A DNA stretch of 64,000 nt from Dipteris shenzhenensis. Its lineage: Eukaryota > Polypodiophyta > Polypodiopsida > Gleicheniales. Made by a program: the position numbers and the translations under genes. Positions 55,513 to 64,000 of this stretch are shown here, in pieces. Numbering within the stretch: the first letter of the stretch is position 1; every line of letters begins with the position of its first letter. Below the pieces are notes generated by a model. It was not told the origin of the DNA. It worked only from the letters and a program-made list of their open reading frames with translations, and made no database searches. Where the stretch lies: assembly GCA_047967505.1 (NCBI GenBank), contig CM106540.1; one strand, 5' to 3'.

Positions 55513-55850
55513 CTAAACCTTAGCTAATTTGGAATAGTTTGCCACATTATCCTCAACACTTGACCGAATAAGGAACAGAGCCGGCAACTTGCGCCCAAAG
55601 CAGTGGAGGATAGCGGCAAAGCAGGCAACACTAAGGATACTGAAGCGTGCAGTCAAAAGTCTGAGGTGGCAGTCATGCAGAAGCCCTAGACGAAGTCTGC
55701 CGCATTCAAAGCAGATTCGCTCAGGTTGGTTAAAGGTAACATAGACAAACGCCTTTCCTTCGTTAACATTTTTGCTCTCCACTCGCAGAGGAATTGGACC
55801 ATGAGCTCGCAGGTAATGGATAATCAGTATAGACAAGTTACAACACCCTG
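55513..55850 (-). pseudogene. LINE ORF1 C-terminal fragment with zinc knuckle, inverted
   Basis: The minus-strand frame reads GPIPLRVESKNVNEGKAFVY, VTFNQPERICFECGRLRLG and LLHDCHLR. This resembles the CCHC knuckle after the DUF4283 region of plant L1 ORF1 (v.yE.lp..CF.CG..GH....C), with the usual GH altered to RLGLLHDC. It is in the opposite orientation to the adjacent endonuclease/RT at 55853-58650. Left end is the C-terminal side. Read as the inverted 5' segment of the same LINE insertion. Confidence 0.55.
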
Positions 55851-55852
55851 AA

Positions 55853-58650
55853 TTGGTCATCATGACCTGGAACGCAGGGAGCATGTGGAAAGTGGAAGCA
55901 GTCAGTATGTCACAAAAAATGGTTAGGCTGTACAGACCTCACATTTTCGCTTTGCAGGAATTGAAGACCGGGGATTATAATCTGTCAGGTCTTCAGTTAC
56001 CGGGGTACCAGATTTTAAGCAACTGTCCCTTTTGAGGTAGGGGAGGGACTGCCCTTTTGATAACGGTTGACATGGTCATAACTGCAGAGTCCTGTGATGA
56101 AGTGATCCAAGACTCCCCGACGACATCGCTCTTGCAGCATTTCTAAAGGCAACTGAAGGATTTCTAGAGCTCAGGAACATTAGAAGTTGTTGGCTGCTCG
56201 CATTCAGTCCGGTCTTAGATGGCTCAATGAAGGTTGATCTTCCATTGTCTTTCCTTTTCAAAGCGGTCTGTGATAAGAAACTTAGAGAGCACATTTCTAC
56301 CACTGTGGGTCCTGACGGCAATCAAGTTTTTGGAGATCCAATATTGCTGGAATTTTTGCAAACCACTTGGCCTCTATTATAGGCTCTAAGCCAGATCGTC
56401 CAGCAGATTTCAGAATTAAGATTCACAACTTTCTCGTCACTGTCCAGAGAACTGTTCCACCTCATTAGGTTATCTTATTGTGGCGACCTTTTTCAGCAGA
56501 CGAAATCAAGTTCACAGTCATGAAATTTGCAAAAGGCAAATCCCCAGGCCCTGACAGGATTCCTGCTGAGTTTTATGAGCATTTCTGGGATGTATGCGGA
56601 ACTGGCTTGACAGCCCTTATCAACTGGTGCCAGAAAGCTTTAACATTGGAATTATTAAGTTCACCCGATGAATCAAAATAGATTGTTGCCCAGTCATTGG
56701 AGACCTTTATCCATGTTAAACTATGTGTCTACAAGATTTTAGCCAAAGCCATGGCCAACAGGGTCAAGTTTATTTTAGGGAGCATCATTCATAGAAGGCC
56801 GTATGGATTTGTTTAGGGCAGATTAATTCAGGATGCCATTCTTAATGTCGTACTGGCAATTGACTATGCTCTGACTCGTAATGAGAAGTTTATAGTGCTT
56901 AACTTGGATTTGGAAAGAGCTTATGACAGAATTAGCTGGGAGTTTATTCTTTTGACTATGTAGAGAATTGGTTTTGGCGAAGGCTTTTGCAGGATGACCA
57001 GTGCTCATGCAAGAATTTCTCTCAATGGACACATATCAGGGTTTCGCCCTTAAACGATCTATCCGACAAGGGTGTCCTCTAGCGCTTTTGTTGTTTGCTA
57101 TTGTCACTGAAACGCTCCTTTGTCAAATTGACTACCATCAAGGTTTGGGTTCCATCAGAGGTCTGCCACTTCCGGATGGCTCAAGTTTTTGCTCTCAATT
57201 TTTTGCTTACGACAACACTAGCATTTTACTGAGTCCTGAAGGAAATCACAAAGATTTTCTGAAAATCTTTGAAGAGTTTGCGGCAGTTTCGGACTCTAGA
57301 GTCAACAACAGCTATTTCTCTTTCTTCGGATGCCTCTCTAAGCTGGAGCTATAAGTTTGATTTCAAGTTGATACTGCCAGGGAAGATAGTTAGGTATTTG
57401 GGTTGCCCATGTAGGTTTAGGGGTCTCTCTGAAAGACAAATTCAACTGCTGTTTTGTTAAAATTGAGGACAAGGTCAATAGGTGGTGGGGGAAAAAAATA
57501 TCCTTTGCTGGTAGGCTTACAATTATTAAGCATACAATGTCTTCCTTTATATACCCTCAGTTTTTCCGTTCTCTGCTAGTGTTCTTTGCAAGATTGATCT
57601 GCTGTTGAAGAATTTTTATGGAAGGACCTTTGGCATTCTTTTTCATGGGAACTGGTTACAACTCCCAAAAAACTTGGGGGTTTAGTGTTTGAAGGCATAA
57701 AGGCCAAGTGCGAAACTTTCTGTACAAAATGGTTCTTGAGACAGGATGTGATCAACCGTGGGCTGGTTTGGTGCAGCATTTCATTTACATGAATGGCCCG
57801 TGTGGTATTACAGAACCATGGCAAGACTTACTACTTTCTGATGTTTACATCAAGGGTCCTTAGTCGGAACTGTTAGCAAAGCTACTAACTATCTGGAATT
57901 CCAAATCAAGATATTGTCACTGGTCAGGTCTAAGATTGTCGTATGGAGACGGCAGACACCTCGCTAGATAGGTCGCTCTAGCTCATGGATTGAGCCTTAC
58001 TTGATGACCCTGCATTGACTCGTAGTCATCCAAGGCTAGTTAAAAGGCTTGTCAAGAAGGGACTGAACACTTTTAACAACATTTGGGATTTGGGAGGATG
58101 CAGGTGGTTCTTAGTTGATGCCTTAAGAAGCAGGTTTGGGATATCTATTAGAGAGACCGATGCCTTGGGCTTCCCAAAAACTATCTGGTTTCTCAGTTTC
58201 CACATAATCAACGACCTTACAGATTGCCAAATTGCCTAGATCCTTGTCACCCTTCCACGAAGGTCTTATAAAAACAGAGTATGCTTCAAGGCCTTTGCAG
58301 ACCTTCCACCAGGCATTCTTAACTTTTTGTAGTGGTTTGCCTGTGCCAAGCGTAAATCCTCTGAAATCGTGAGCTTTTCTCAAGATTCGATTGGTTGGCC
58401 ATTGGTCTTTGATCCTGCCAATAAGTGATCTGACTAGCAGACCTTCCCTTCATCAAGCGATTTTTTCAAGATCTTGTTGTAACCGTTAAGTACTTTGCTA
58501 GAAGACACAGTTTTTAGGCAACTAGCAGCATCATTAGCTCCTGAGCTTGCCTTCTTACAAGAGGCTGATCTTTTTCTATTGTATTTCCTCCCCTCCCTTT
58601 TTTTGTGCTTATTTATAATATCCTTTCTACTGCAAAAAAAAACTTTACAA
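55853..58650 (+). mobile_element. L1-like LINE ORF2 relic with A-rich tail
   Basis: Plus strand. The endonuclease start MTWNAGSMWKVEAVS and YRPHIFALQELKTG lie at 55860-55975. After stops and frame changes, RT begins with FSADEIKFTVMKFAKGKSPG and IPAEFYEHFWDVC (56490-56600), then FIVLNLDLERAYDRISWEFI (about 56890-56950), RSIRQGCPLALLLFAI (about 57058-57100) and a decayed FADD as FFAYDNTSILL (about 57195). Thumb-like FHGNWLQLPKNLGGLVFEGI follows across frames near 57640-57690. The 3' end has AAAAAAAAAC at about 58635. The element lies inside the LEUNIG intron in the same orientation as the gene. Numerous stops show it is old. Confidence 0.85.
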
Positions 58651-61600
58651 TTATGCCCTAAATGGACCCAAATGGCTACTTACCTAGTAGCACATTCCTT
58701 TGACATAGCTCATCATACGTTTTGCTAGGACCTTATAAAGGAGATGTTTTTACACAGTGATGTTTGTTCTATAAAGAGATTCTCATGCACTTTATAAAGA
58801 ATTGGGATTTATCTGGTTGGAATAAGCTGTCCCTATAGGTGCCTATAGAAGACCCTTTTCAGGGACTTGGAGGGGGAGGCACCAGTCTATACAAGGCCTC
58901 CTAGCCTCCATCAAAAGCATCAAGCGAAAGCAGCACATTCTCAGCACATACACAACAAGAGGGGGAACAATAATAATCAATGTGTTGTAGATGATTGGAA
59001 AGAGTGGAAGCTATATTCTAGTTGGCCAAACAAAGGATGAAGCTATATGTTGATAAAAAAAGGAGGGATGTGGTTTATAAGGAATGAGATATGGTAATCC
59101 TTAGGCTTTGTAACTGTACATAATGCTTCATTGAAAGGTAACACTAATACACAGCTTGCATAGAGGGTTTAGGGTGATGAAGAGGCATCCTTGGGGGATT
59201 TGAGGGTGGGGTTGGTCTTCCGGAGGATTGGCAAGAAGGGTGTGGGGGGAGAGGATATGGCTGGTTTCAAGAGGGGAGTTGGACTAGTACCTCTCCTATA
59301 GGAGCATAAGATCTAGGGTAAGCTCTAGCTTGGGGGTGGAAAGGACAACCCATCAGTGGCAGGTGCGAATTACGAGGCTAAGTTCTTTGCGGATTTGGCT
59401 GTAGTTTGCTTGTGGATAGGCTTTGTTGGCGGTTCTTTGTCCATCATGTCCTTGAGTCTTTGTTGTGCACACTTTTTGGGCCATGCAAGGGTCCTAAGGG
59501 ATGTATGTGCTTATTTTTTGCTAATCAGGTCCAAATTGCAAATGTTAGTTCATTTGGTCAAGTGGACCATCTTAAATGTTGCTTAATCTTAATTGTTTAG
59601 GGCTTTCTAATGTGTTGTTAGGGTCAGGTTTTTGTCCTCTTGTGAATCCCTAAATGCTTACTACCCTTTGGTCAAGTTGACCATGTTAACAAGTGCTTAG
59701 TGTTAGGATTAATGGTAGTTTAGGTCATTGTAATGAGTTTTAAGTTTAATTTTTGTCTCTTTGTGAGAGTCTTAAGTGACTTTGTCACTTGTGTGGCTTA
59801 AGTTTTTGGCCTTACATGAGGGTTAGTGAATTTTTTGTCTTTTAGCTTGTGTGACATCACCTTTATTAAATATTATTTAAATGAGGGTCTCTTGCCAAAA
59901 TTGCAATGTCCCCAATCATATTTAATGGCCCATCCCCTCTTTCACCTTTTCTCTCTCTTGTCTTTTCACTCATCACCTTTCCCCATATTCATTCACCTTC
60001 ACTTGCTTTTTTCTCTTTCCCTTTCCTTCCATTAGTTTCCCTCGCTACTTTACACTTACACGAACAATAACATTCCAAAAGGCAGAGCCTTAGTGAGATT
60101 CCCACCTTGTTTAACATTCTTGGCCTTATACCTACTCTTTTTCTCACCTTGTACAGTGGTCCAAACCTCGCCTGGAGAGGCATCTGCTAGGTTTGTAGCT
60201 TGGGGGGACTGAAATGGAAGGAGTTGCCTCCTACCTTTGGTAGATTAGTGAAGATGGTCCACTTTCTGAGGCTAAAATTGTATTCACTTTTGGTTGTCAC
60301 TTTTTCTCTCTTTTCCAAGTTTCGTGGCAAATCCATTCATGGGCCACTGGCTAAAAAATTGTAGGTTGAAACACTGATCCCTATCAATCGCTTGGCTCTT
60401 GAAACTCCGAGTGCCTTCTTCCCCTTGAAAATGACATTTTGGTGAAATGTTATGCCATTGACTAAAAATAGCAAATGATTGTTGCGTGGTGAATTTGATT
60501 GCTACTCTCAAGGATGGACCACCTCCCTTGGGCTTCACTCTGATTATCCTGTGAATCAAATCTTCACTACTCTAGTGGAGTAATTATCAAGTGCATCAAA
60601 TTTTAGTCTAAAACATTTCTTTAAAATATGTGCAAGGACCTAGGGATGCAAAGCTATTAAGCTGGGGTAGTCTGCATTCTCCTATAAAAGCATGACCTAG
60701 CATTAATACACAGTGTGCCTTGAACGTGTCATCAAATGTGCAATTAGTGCGCGGTCTCGGTGAGGTTGCCCCTAAGAGGACATATAATCTCAAGACTCAT
60801 AGATTGTGCTGTTATCTATTCATCAAGTCAGGGATATTGACACACCCCCCAAAATAAAAATGCACCCTACCTTGTTGGAGAGATGTCCATATATTGGAAA
60901 AATCAGCATATTTTCATATGAATTATTCATGGCTGTTAGGTCGTCATGATAGATTACAGAAATATTTGCAATGTGAGCTCTAGAGGATATAGCATCTGCT
61001 ACAATGTTAGCTTTTCTTGGGGTGTATATTACCCTTATTCTCTGACAATGGGGGACTGAATTGTAGTCTCATATGTTGGCTGTGCTCCTCGAAGGTCTCG
61101 TGTCAGATCTACAACGAACCCCCTTGGGAGGCCCTCTTGTAGCAAGGGACAGAGGGGATGCTGAACTCTTTATAAACTTTGCTGCACTTAGCTCTTGTTT
61201 TGACTCCATTGGAGGGTTTGTGTCTGTGAGATCTTTAAATGCTGCTTGCTTTCCTTACATTGTTGGATTTGTACTTTTTCTTACATTGTGAGATCCCAAC
61301 CTTGCCTAGTAGAGGGAGTCCTAGGGTTGGAGGACTCCTAGACATGTGAAGATTGGGATGAAGTTGAGGTATGCTAGCAGGGACAATTCTCTCTCTTTTC
61401 CCTAGAGTGAACATCATGCGAAGCGGAGGTGGGCCTTGGCAAGATGGCCCATCTCCCTACAAGGTAGATACTACCCAGGGAAGCCCTCTACCTCCATGTG
61501 GTGTGGGAGCTCTCCCCCAACTCTAGGCCTCTAGCATGATCTCTGTGGGGAGAGTGTGGATCTCCAGCGACCAGTCGTAGTTTTGTTGCTTGTTGTCCCT

Positions 61601-62379
61601 TAAGATTGAAGCTGCTATTGTAGGAGGTTTTAAACTTTTTACAAAGTACTAATCAACGATAGATGAAATAGGAGGGAATCTAATGGTGATTGGAAATGGA
61701 GGAACATGATCCGTGGTCTCTACGTCATCCACATTGAATCCATGGTACAATGGAATTACAAAGACCAAGTGGGATCTCTGATACACTTAGGCTCTGCTCA
61801 GGGTCATCCTGAGCTGAAAAATAATAATACCTCATGTGACGTCTTGGATATTGTGCCTTTCTCCTTGCGTGGAACTAGTCTTGAACTTGCCCTCTCAGGG
61901 ATTGAGACCAACTATGCAATCCTCAATGGCTCGGACTTGTAGTGCTGCGATTACTTGCTGAACTTGCTGTTTGTCATCACGAAAGGGGGCTATCTGATGG
62001 CAGAGGGTGTCCTCTAGAGCTGTTTACCTTGTAAGAAAACAGACAGAAGAGCAAGCAATGGACAGAAGTTGTGGAGCAGAAGGGGGGAGGAAGCGGCTGA
62101 TGGTGAACTGGTATGTGCTAGGGAGGGAGAGGTGATGGGGCTGAAGGCAGAGGAGCACAGGTTTGCTGGTGTGGCCTTCATTCATGGTGGGGCCTTGTGA
62201 AGTCACAACTCCACGTATTTTGTTTGTATCTATGATGCTTTATCCTCAGAAGAGCCCATTCGTTCATTAGCTAAACTTCTTATCTTTCCACCTCTTTTAG
62301 ACTTTTTTTCCATTCCTACAGAATTGATGGAGGCCCTAAAGCACATATGTTCAGCTACAGATTTCATAGGATGGGTTTG

Positions 62380-62384
<5 letters not shown>
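58651..62384. other. Intron sequence, no element recognised
   Basis: Several short frames (59356-59586, 60284-60559, 61706-61942) without motifs. TGGTCAAGTTGACCATGTTAA-type words recur near 59555 and 59670, a small palindromic theme. A short inverted repeat AGGAGTCCT / TAGGGTTGGAGGACTCCTA lies near 61315-61350. Confidence 0.4.
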
Positions 62385-62422
<38 letters not shown>

Positions 62423-62428
62423 ATATAG
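62385..62428. repeat. (CT)n-(CTAT)n microsatellite
   Basis: A run of CT followed by CTAT units, about 200 bp before exon 10 of LEUNIG. Confidence 0.95.
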
Positions 62429-62637
62429 CTCCTTTGTCCATGTGACCTGCAATTGATTTAGGTGCTGATGAGATGAATGCAGATGAGGTAGAATGAAGTT
62501 CTTGACATGCTTTGAAGCATTGCGAATGGTCTTTTGAAGCTTATGCTTTACACATTTGTCACATTTTATGCGAAGTACGTTTCTTGTCAGGTTTGAAGAT
62601 AACTTTTCATGTTGACTCGTATCTTTTATTTTTGCAG

Positions 62638-62652
62638 AAGATAGCCCAAATT

Positions 62653-62723
<71 letters not shown>

Positions 62724-63534
62724 GCAGGGGAATACTCAGATGCAGCAACCAATACCCCAGCAGACACAGACATCTCAGCAACAACAACCTGCTACTCCTC
62801 AGCAGCAGCAACAGGACCGACTTGTGGGAGTTAATGGAGTGGTTGATGGCAGTCTTTCAAATAGCTTTCGGGGCAGTGACCAGGTATTTAGCTGAGGAAA
62901 CTCAGCTAGAGACCAATTTGACATTCTAAGAGTTTGAGTTTTTGGTTGGCAAGATGAGATTTTTGCTTTGGAGATTCTTTATTTGATGAAATATGGTGTC
63001 CCAGATAGGTTTGGTGATATTTGTTGATTTTTTAAAGAAACATTATGTTACTGTAGACTGCTTCAAAAGTACAGAATGGGCGGAAAAGAAAGCAGGCATC
63101 GTCGTCTGGCCCAGCAAACAGCACAGGAACTGGAAATACAGCTGGTCCAAACTCTGCCCCATCAACTCCTTCAACACATACACCTGGTGATGTCATTTCC
63201 ATGGCAGGTGCATTGCAACACAGTAGTAGCACTTCAAAACCTATGATGTTATATGGAGATGGTACAGGACCTTTGGCAACATCATCCAATCAATTGGTAA
63301 GGCTGCTATGATCCATGCTAGTGTTGTCTCACTTATTTTGCGGGATGTTTTGAGTTACTGACTATTTTGTGAGGGGATTGGGCAATATGCAGGATATTGA
63401 TCGGTTTGGTGAAGATGGATCTCTGGAAGACAATGTCGAATCTTTCCTTTCTCACGAAGAAGCAGACCAAAGAGAATCACTTTTCAGCTGCAGTAAAAGG
63501 AGTCCTACTGGGCACAGTATGGACGTTAGTAAAG
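62638..63534 (+). CDS. LUG: LEUNIG-type co-repressor, coding exons 10-12
   Basis: Exons 62638-62883, 63057-63296 and 63393-63534, continuing in phase from exon 9. Exon 10 starts KIAQIQ and has a 25-residue polyQ, then [16 protein letters not shown], matching the DGSisNSFRG block of LUG. Exon 11 gives [20 protein letters not shown] and [16 protein letters not shown]; the KRK patch is the likely nuclear localisation signal. An alternative acceptor at 63075 would drop six codons. Exon 12 is [20 protein letters not shown] then [10 protein letters not shown] and MDVSKG, the segment directly before the first WD40 repeats in [14 protein letters not shown] insert is present where Arabidopsis is shorter. 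The WD40 propeller lies beyond 64000. Confidence 0.95.
62653..62727 (+). repeat. CAG/CAA repeat coding 25 Gln
   Basis: 25 consecutive Gln codons, nine CAG followed by alternating CAA and CAG, in exon 10 of LEUNIG. The poly-Leu and poly-Ala frames on the minus strand are artefacts. Confidence 0.97.
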
Positions 63535-64000
63535 GTTCACTCACACATTTCTCTTTCATTCGTATTGTTGTTCTGCCTTTTGTTAGGACTACATTCAGTT
63601 GGCTCGGCTTTGTCTTTTTTTTTCTCGAGAAGTCATATAAACACAGCATGTTGGTCTAAATTTGAAATATTTGTATGCACATGATGTGCACAACTAGTGG
63701 ACTCTGATGAGAAAAGATGTACTACATGGCACAGTATGAATATTAGTGGTTCCAACTTCCCTCATACATATATTTGCCAGTCATTAGATTTCTGCATTTC
63801 ATTGGCTCGTCTCTCTAGTCTAGCAAATGTCATGAGTGAATTTTCCCTTACCTTTTTAGAAGTCATATAAATGCAGCATTTTGTATTGTGAAGAATTCTA
63901 TTTATGCATATGAATTGCACCTATTTGATGATGTGAGTGGCATTGTCAAATTTTGTCTACGCCATGCATGATGTATAGTTTAGGTTTGCATATTGGACTC
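63535..64000 (+). other. LEUNIG intron 12, running off the window
   Basis: Donor GTTCAC after ...GTTAGTAAAG in phase 1. It contains a loose duplication: GGGCACAGTATGGACGTTAG (in exon 12) resembles GGCACAGTATGAATATTAG near 63728, and AAGTCATATAAACACAGCAT near 63630 resembles AAGTCATATAAATGCAGCAT near 63861, a 230-bp spacing. Confidence 0.85.

Larger units (their letters stand above)
52346..62637 (+). other. 10.3-kb intron of LEUNIG between exons 9 and 10
   Basis: Donor GTATCT after ...CTGATGAAG and acceptor TTTTTGCAG before AAGATAGCC; both flanking exons are in phase 0. It holds a 121-bp tandem duplication, repeat R1, a rearranged LINE and a CT/CTAT microsatellite, and is longer than the rest of the visible gene. 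Confidence 0.9.

Noticed and set aside
62417-62811. Minus-strand frames with poly-Ala and poly-Leu runs
   Set aside because: They are antisense readings of the CAG/CAA tract in LEUNIG exon 10.
63075-63296. Alternative start of LEUNIG exon 11 at 63075
   Set aside because: The upstream TGTAG acceptor at 63056 keeps the frame and adds a SKVQ stretch that better fits LUG proteins; both remain possible.

Overview
This is repeat-rich nuclear DNA from a land plant. The one gene that looks functional is a LEUNIG-type (LUG) transcriptional co-repressor. It enters on the plus strand at 49.57 kb and runs off the right end of the window. Everything else I can identify is transposable element, relic or tandem repeat. 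LEUNIG is plant-specific. The mix of Ty1/copia, Ty3/gypsy, TNP2-type DNA transposon and L1-like LINE relics, together with a decayed HET-domain gene, suggests a large genome. A seed-free plant such as a fern is my guess; that is inference only.

Layout. At 0-1.5 kb is the 3' end of a decayed copia element with its LTR. At 1.9-12.7 kb a pair of ~1 kb inverted repeats, partly built from a degenerate tandem repeat, encloses a TNP2 (CACTA-like) transposase pseudogene on the minus strand and a small plus-strand RING-H2 reading frame. At 14 kb a LINE reverse-transcriptase relic runs into a GA-rich microsatellite. At 16.8-19.3 kb is a plus-strand pseudogene of a HET-domain protein, broken by frameshifts, one caused by an exact 31-bp tandem duplication. 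At 19.3-26.2 kb little can be recognised. At 26,177-30,589 is a structurally clear copia element on the minus strand: 265-bp LTRs, 5-bp target duplication, PBS and PPT. Its gag and protease are almost entirely deleted. At 31.0-32.1 kb is a TGTGCTTT-based minisatellite. At 32-36 kb are dispersed and tandem repeats, a second transposase relic and a 93-nt foldback. At 36.6-40.5 kb are gag-like and coiled-coil pseudogenes and a copia gag fragment. At 40.5-48 kb two related minus-strand LINE copies flank a gypsy RNase H/integrase relic.

From 49,569 the LEUNIG gene can be followed through twelve phase-consistent coding exons (634 complete codons). They cover the LisH/LUFS N-terminus, a Q/H tract, a proline/glutamine-rich linker, a second polyQ tract, the GRKRKQ basic patch and the SHEE acidic segment just before the WD40 repeats, which lie outside the window. 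The intron between exons 9 and 10 is about 10.3 kb and contains a LINE whose ORF1-like piece is inverted relative to its ORF2, plus a dispersed repeat that also occurs in LEUNIG intron 3 and inside the HET pseudogene.

Splice sites, element boundaries and family names come from reading the sequence; no database search was run.
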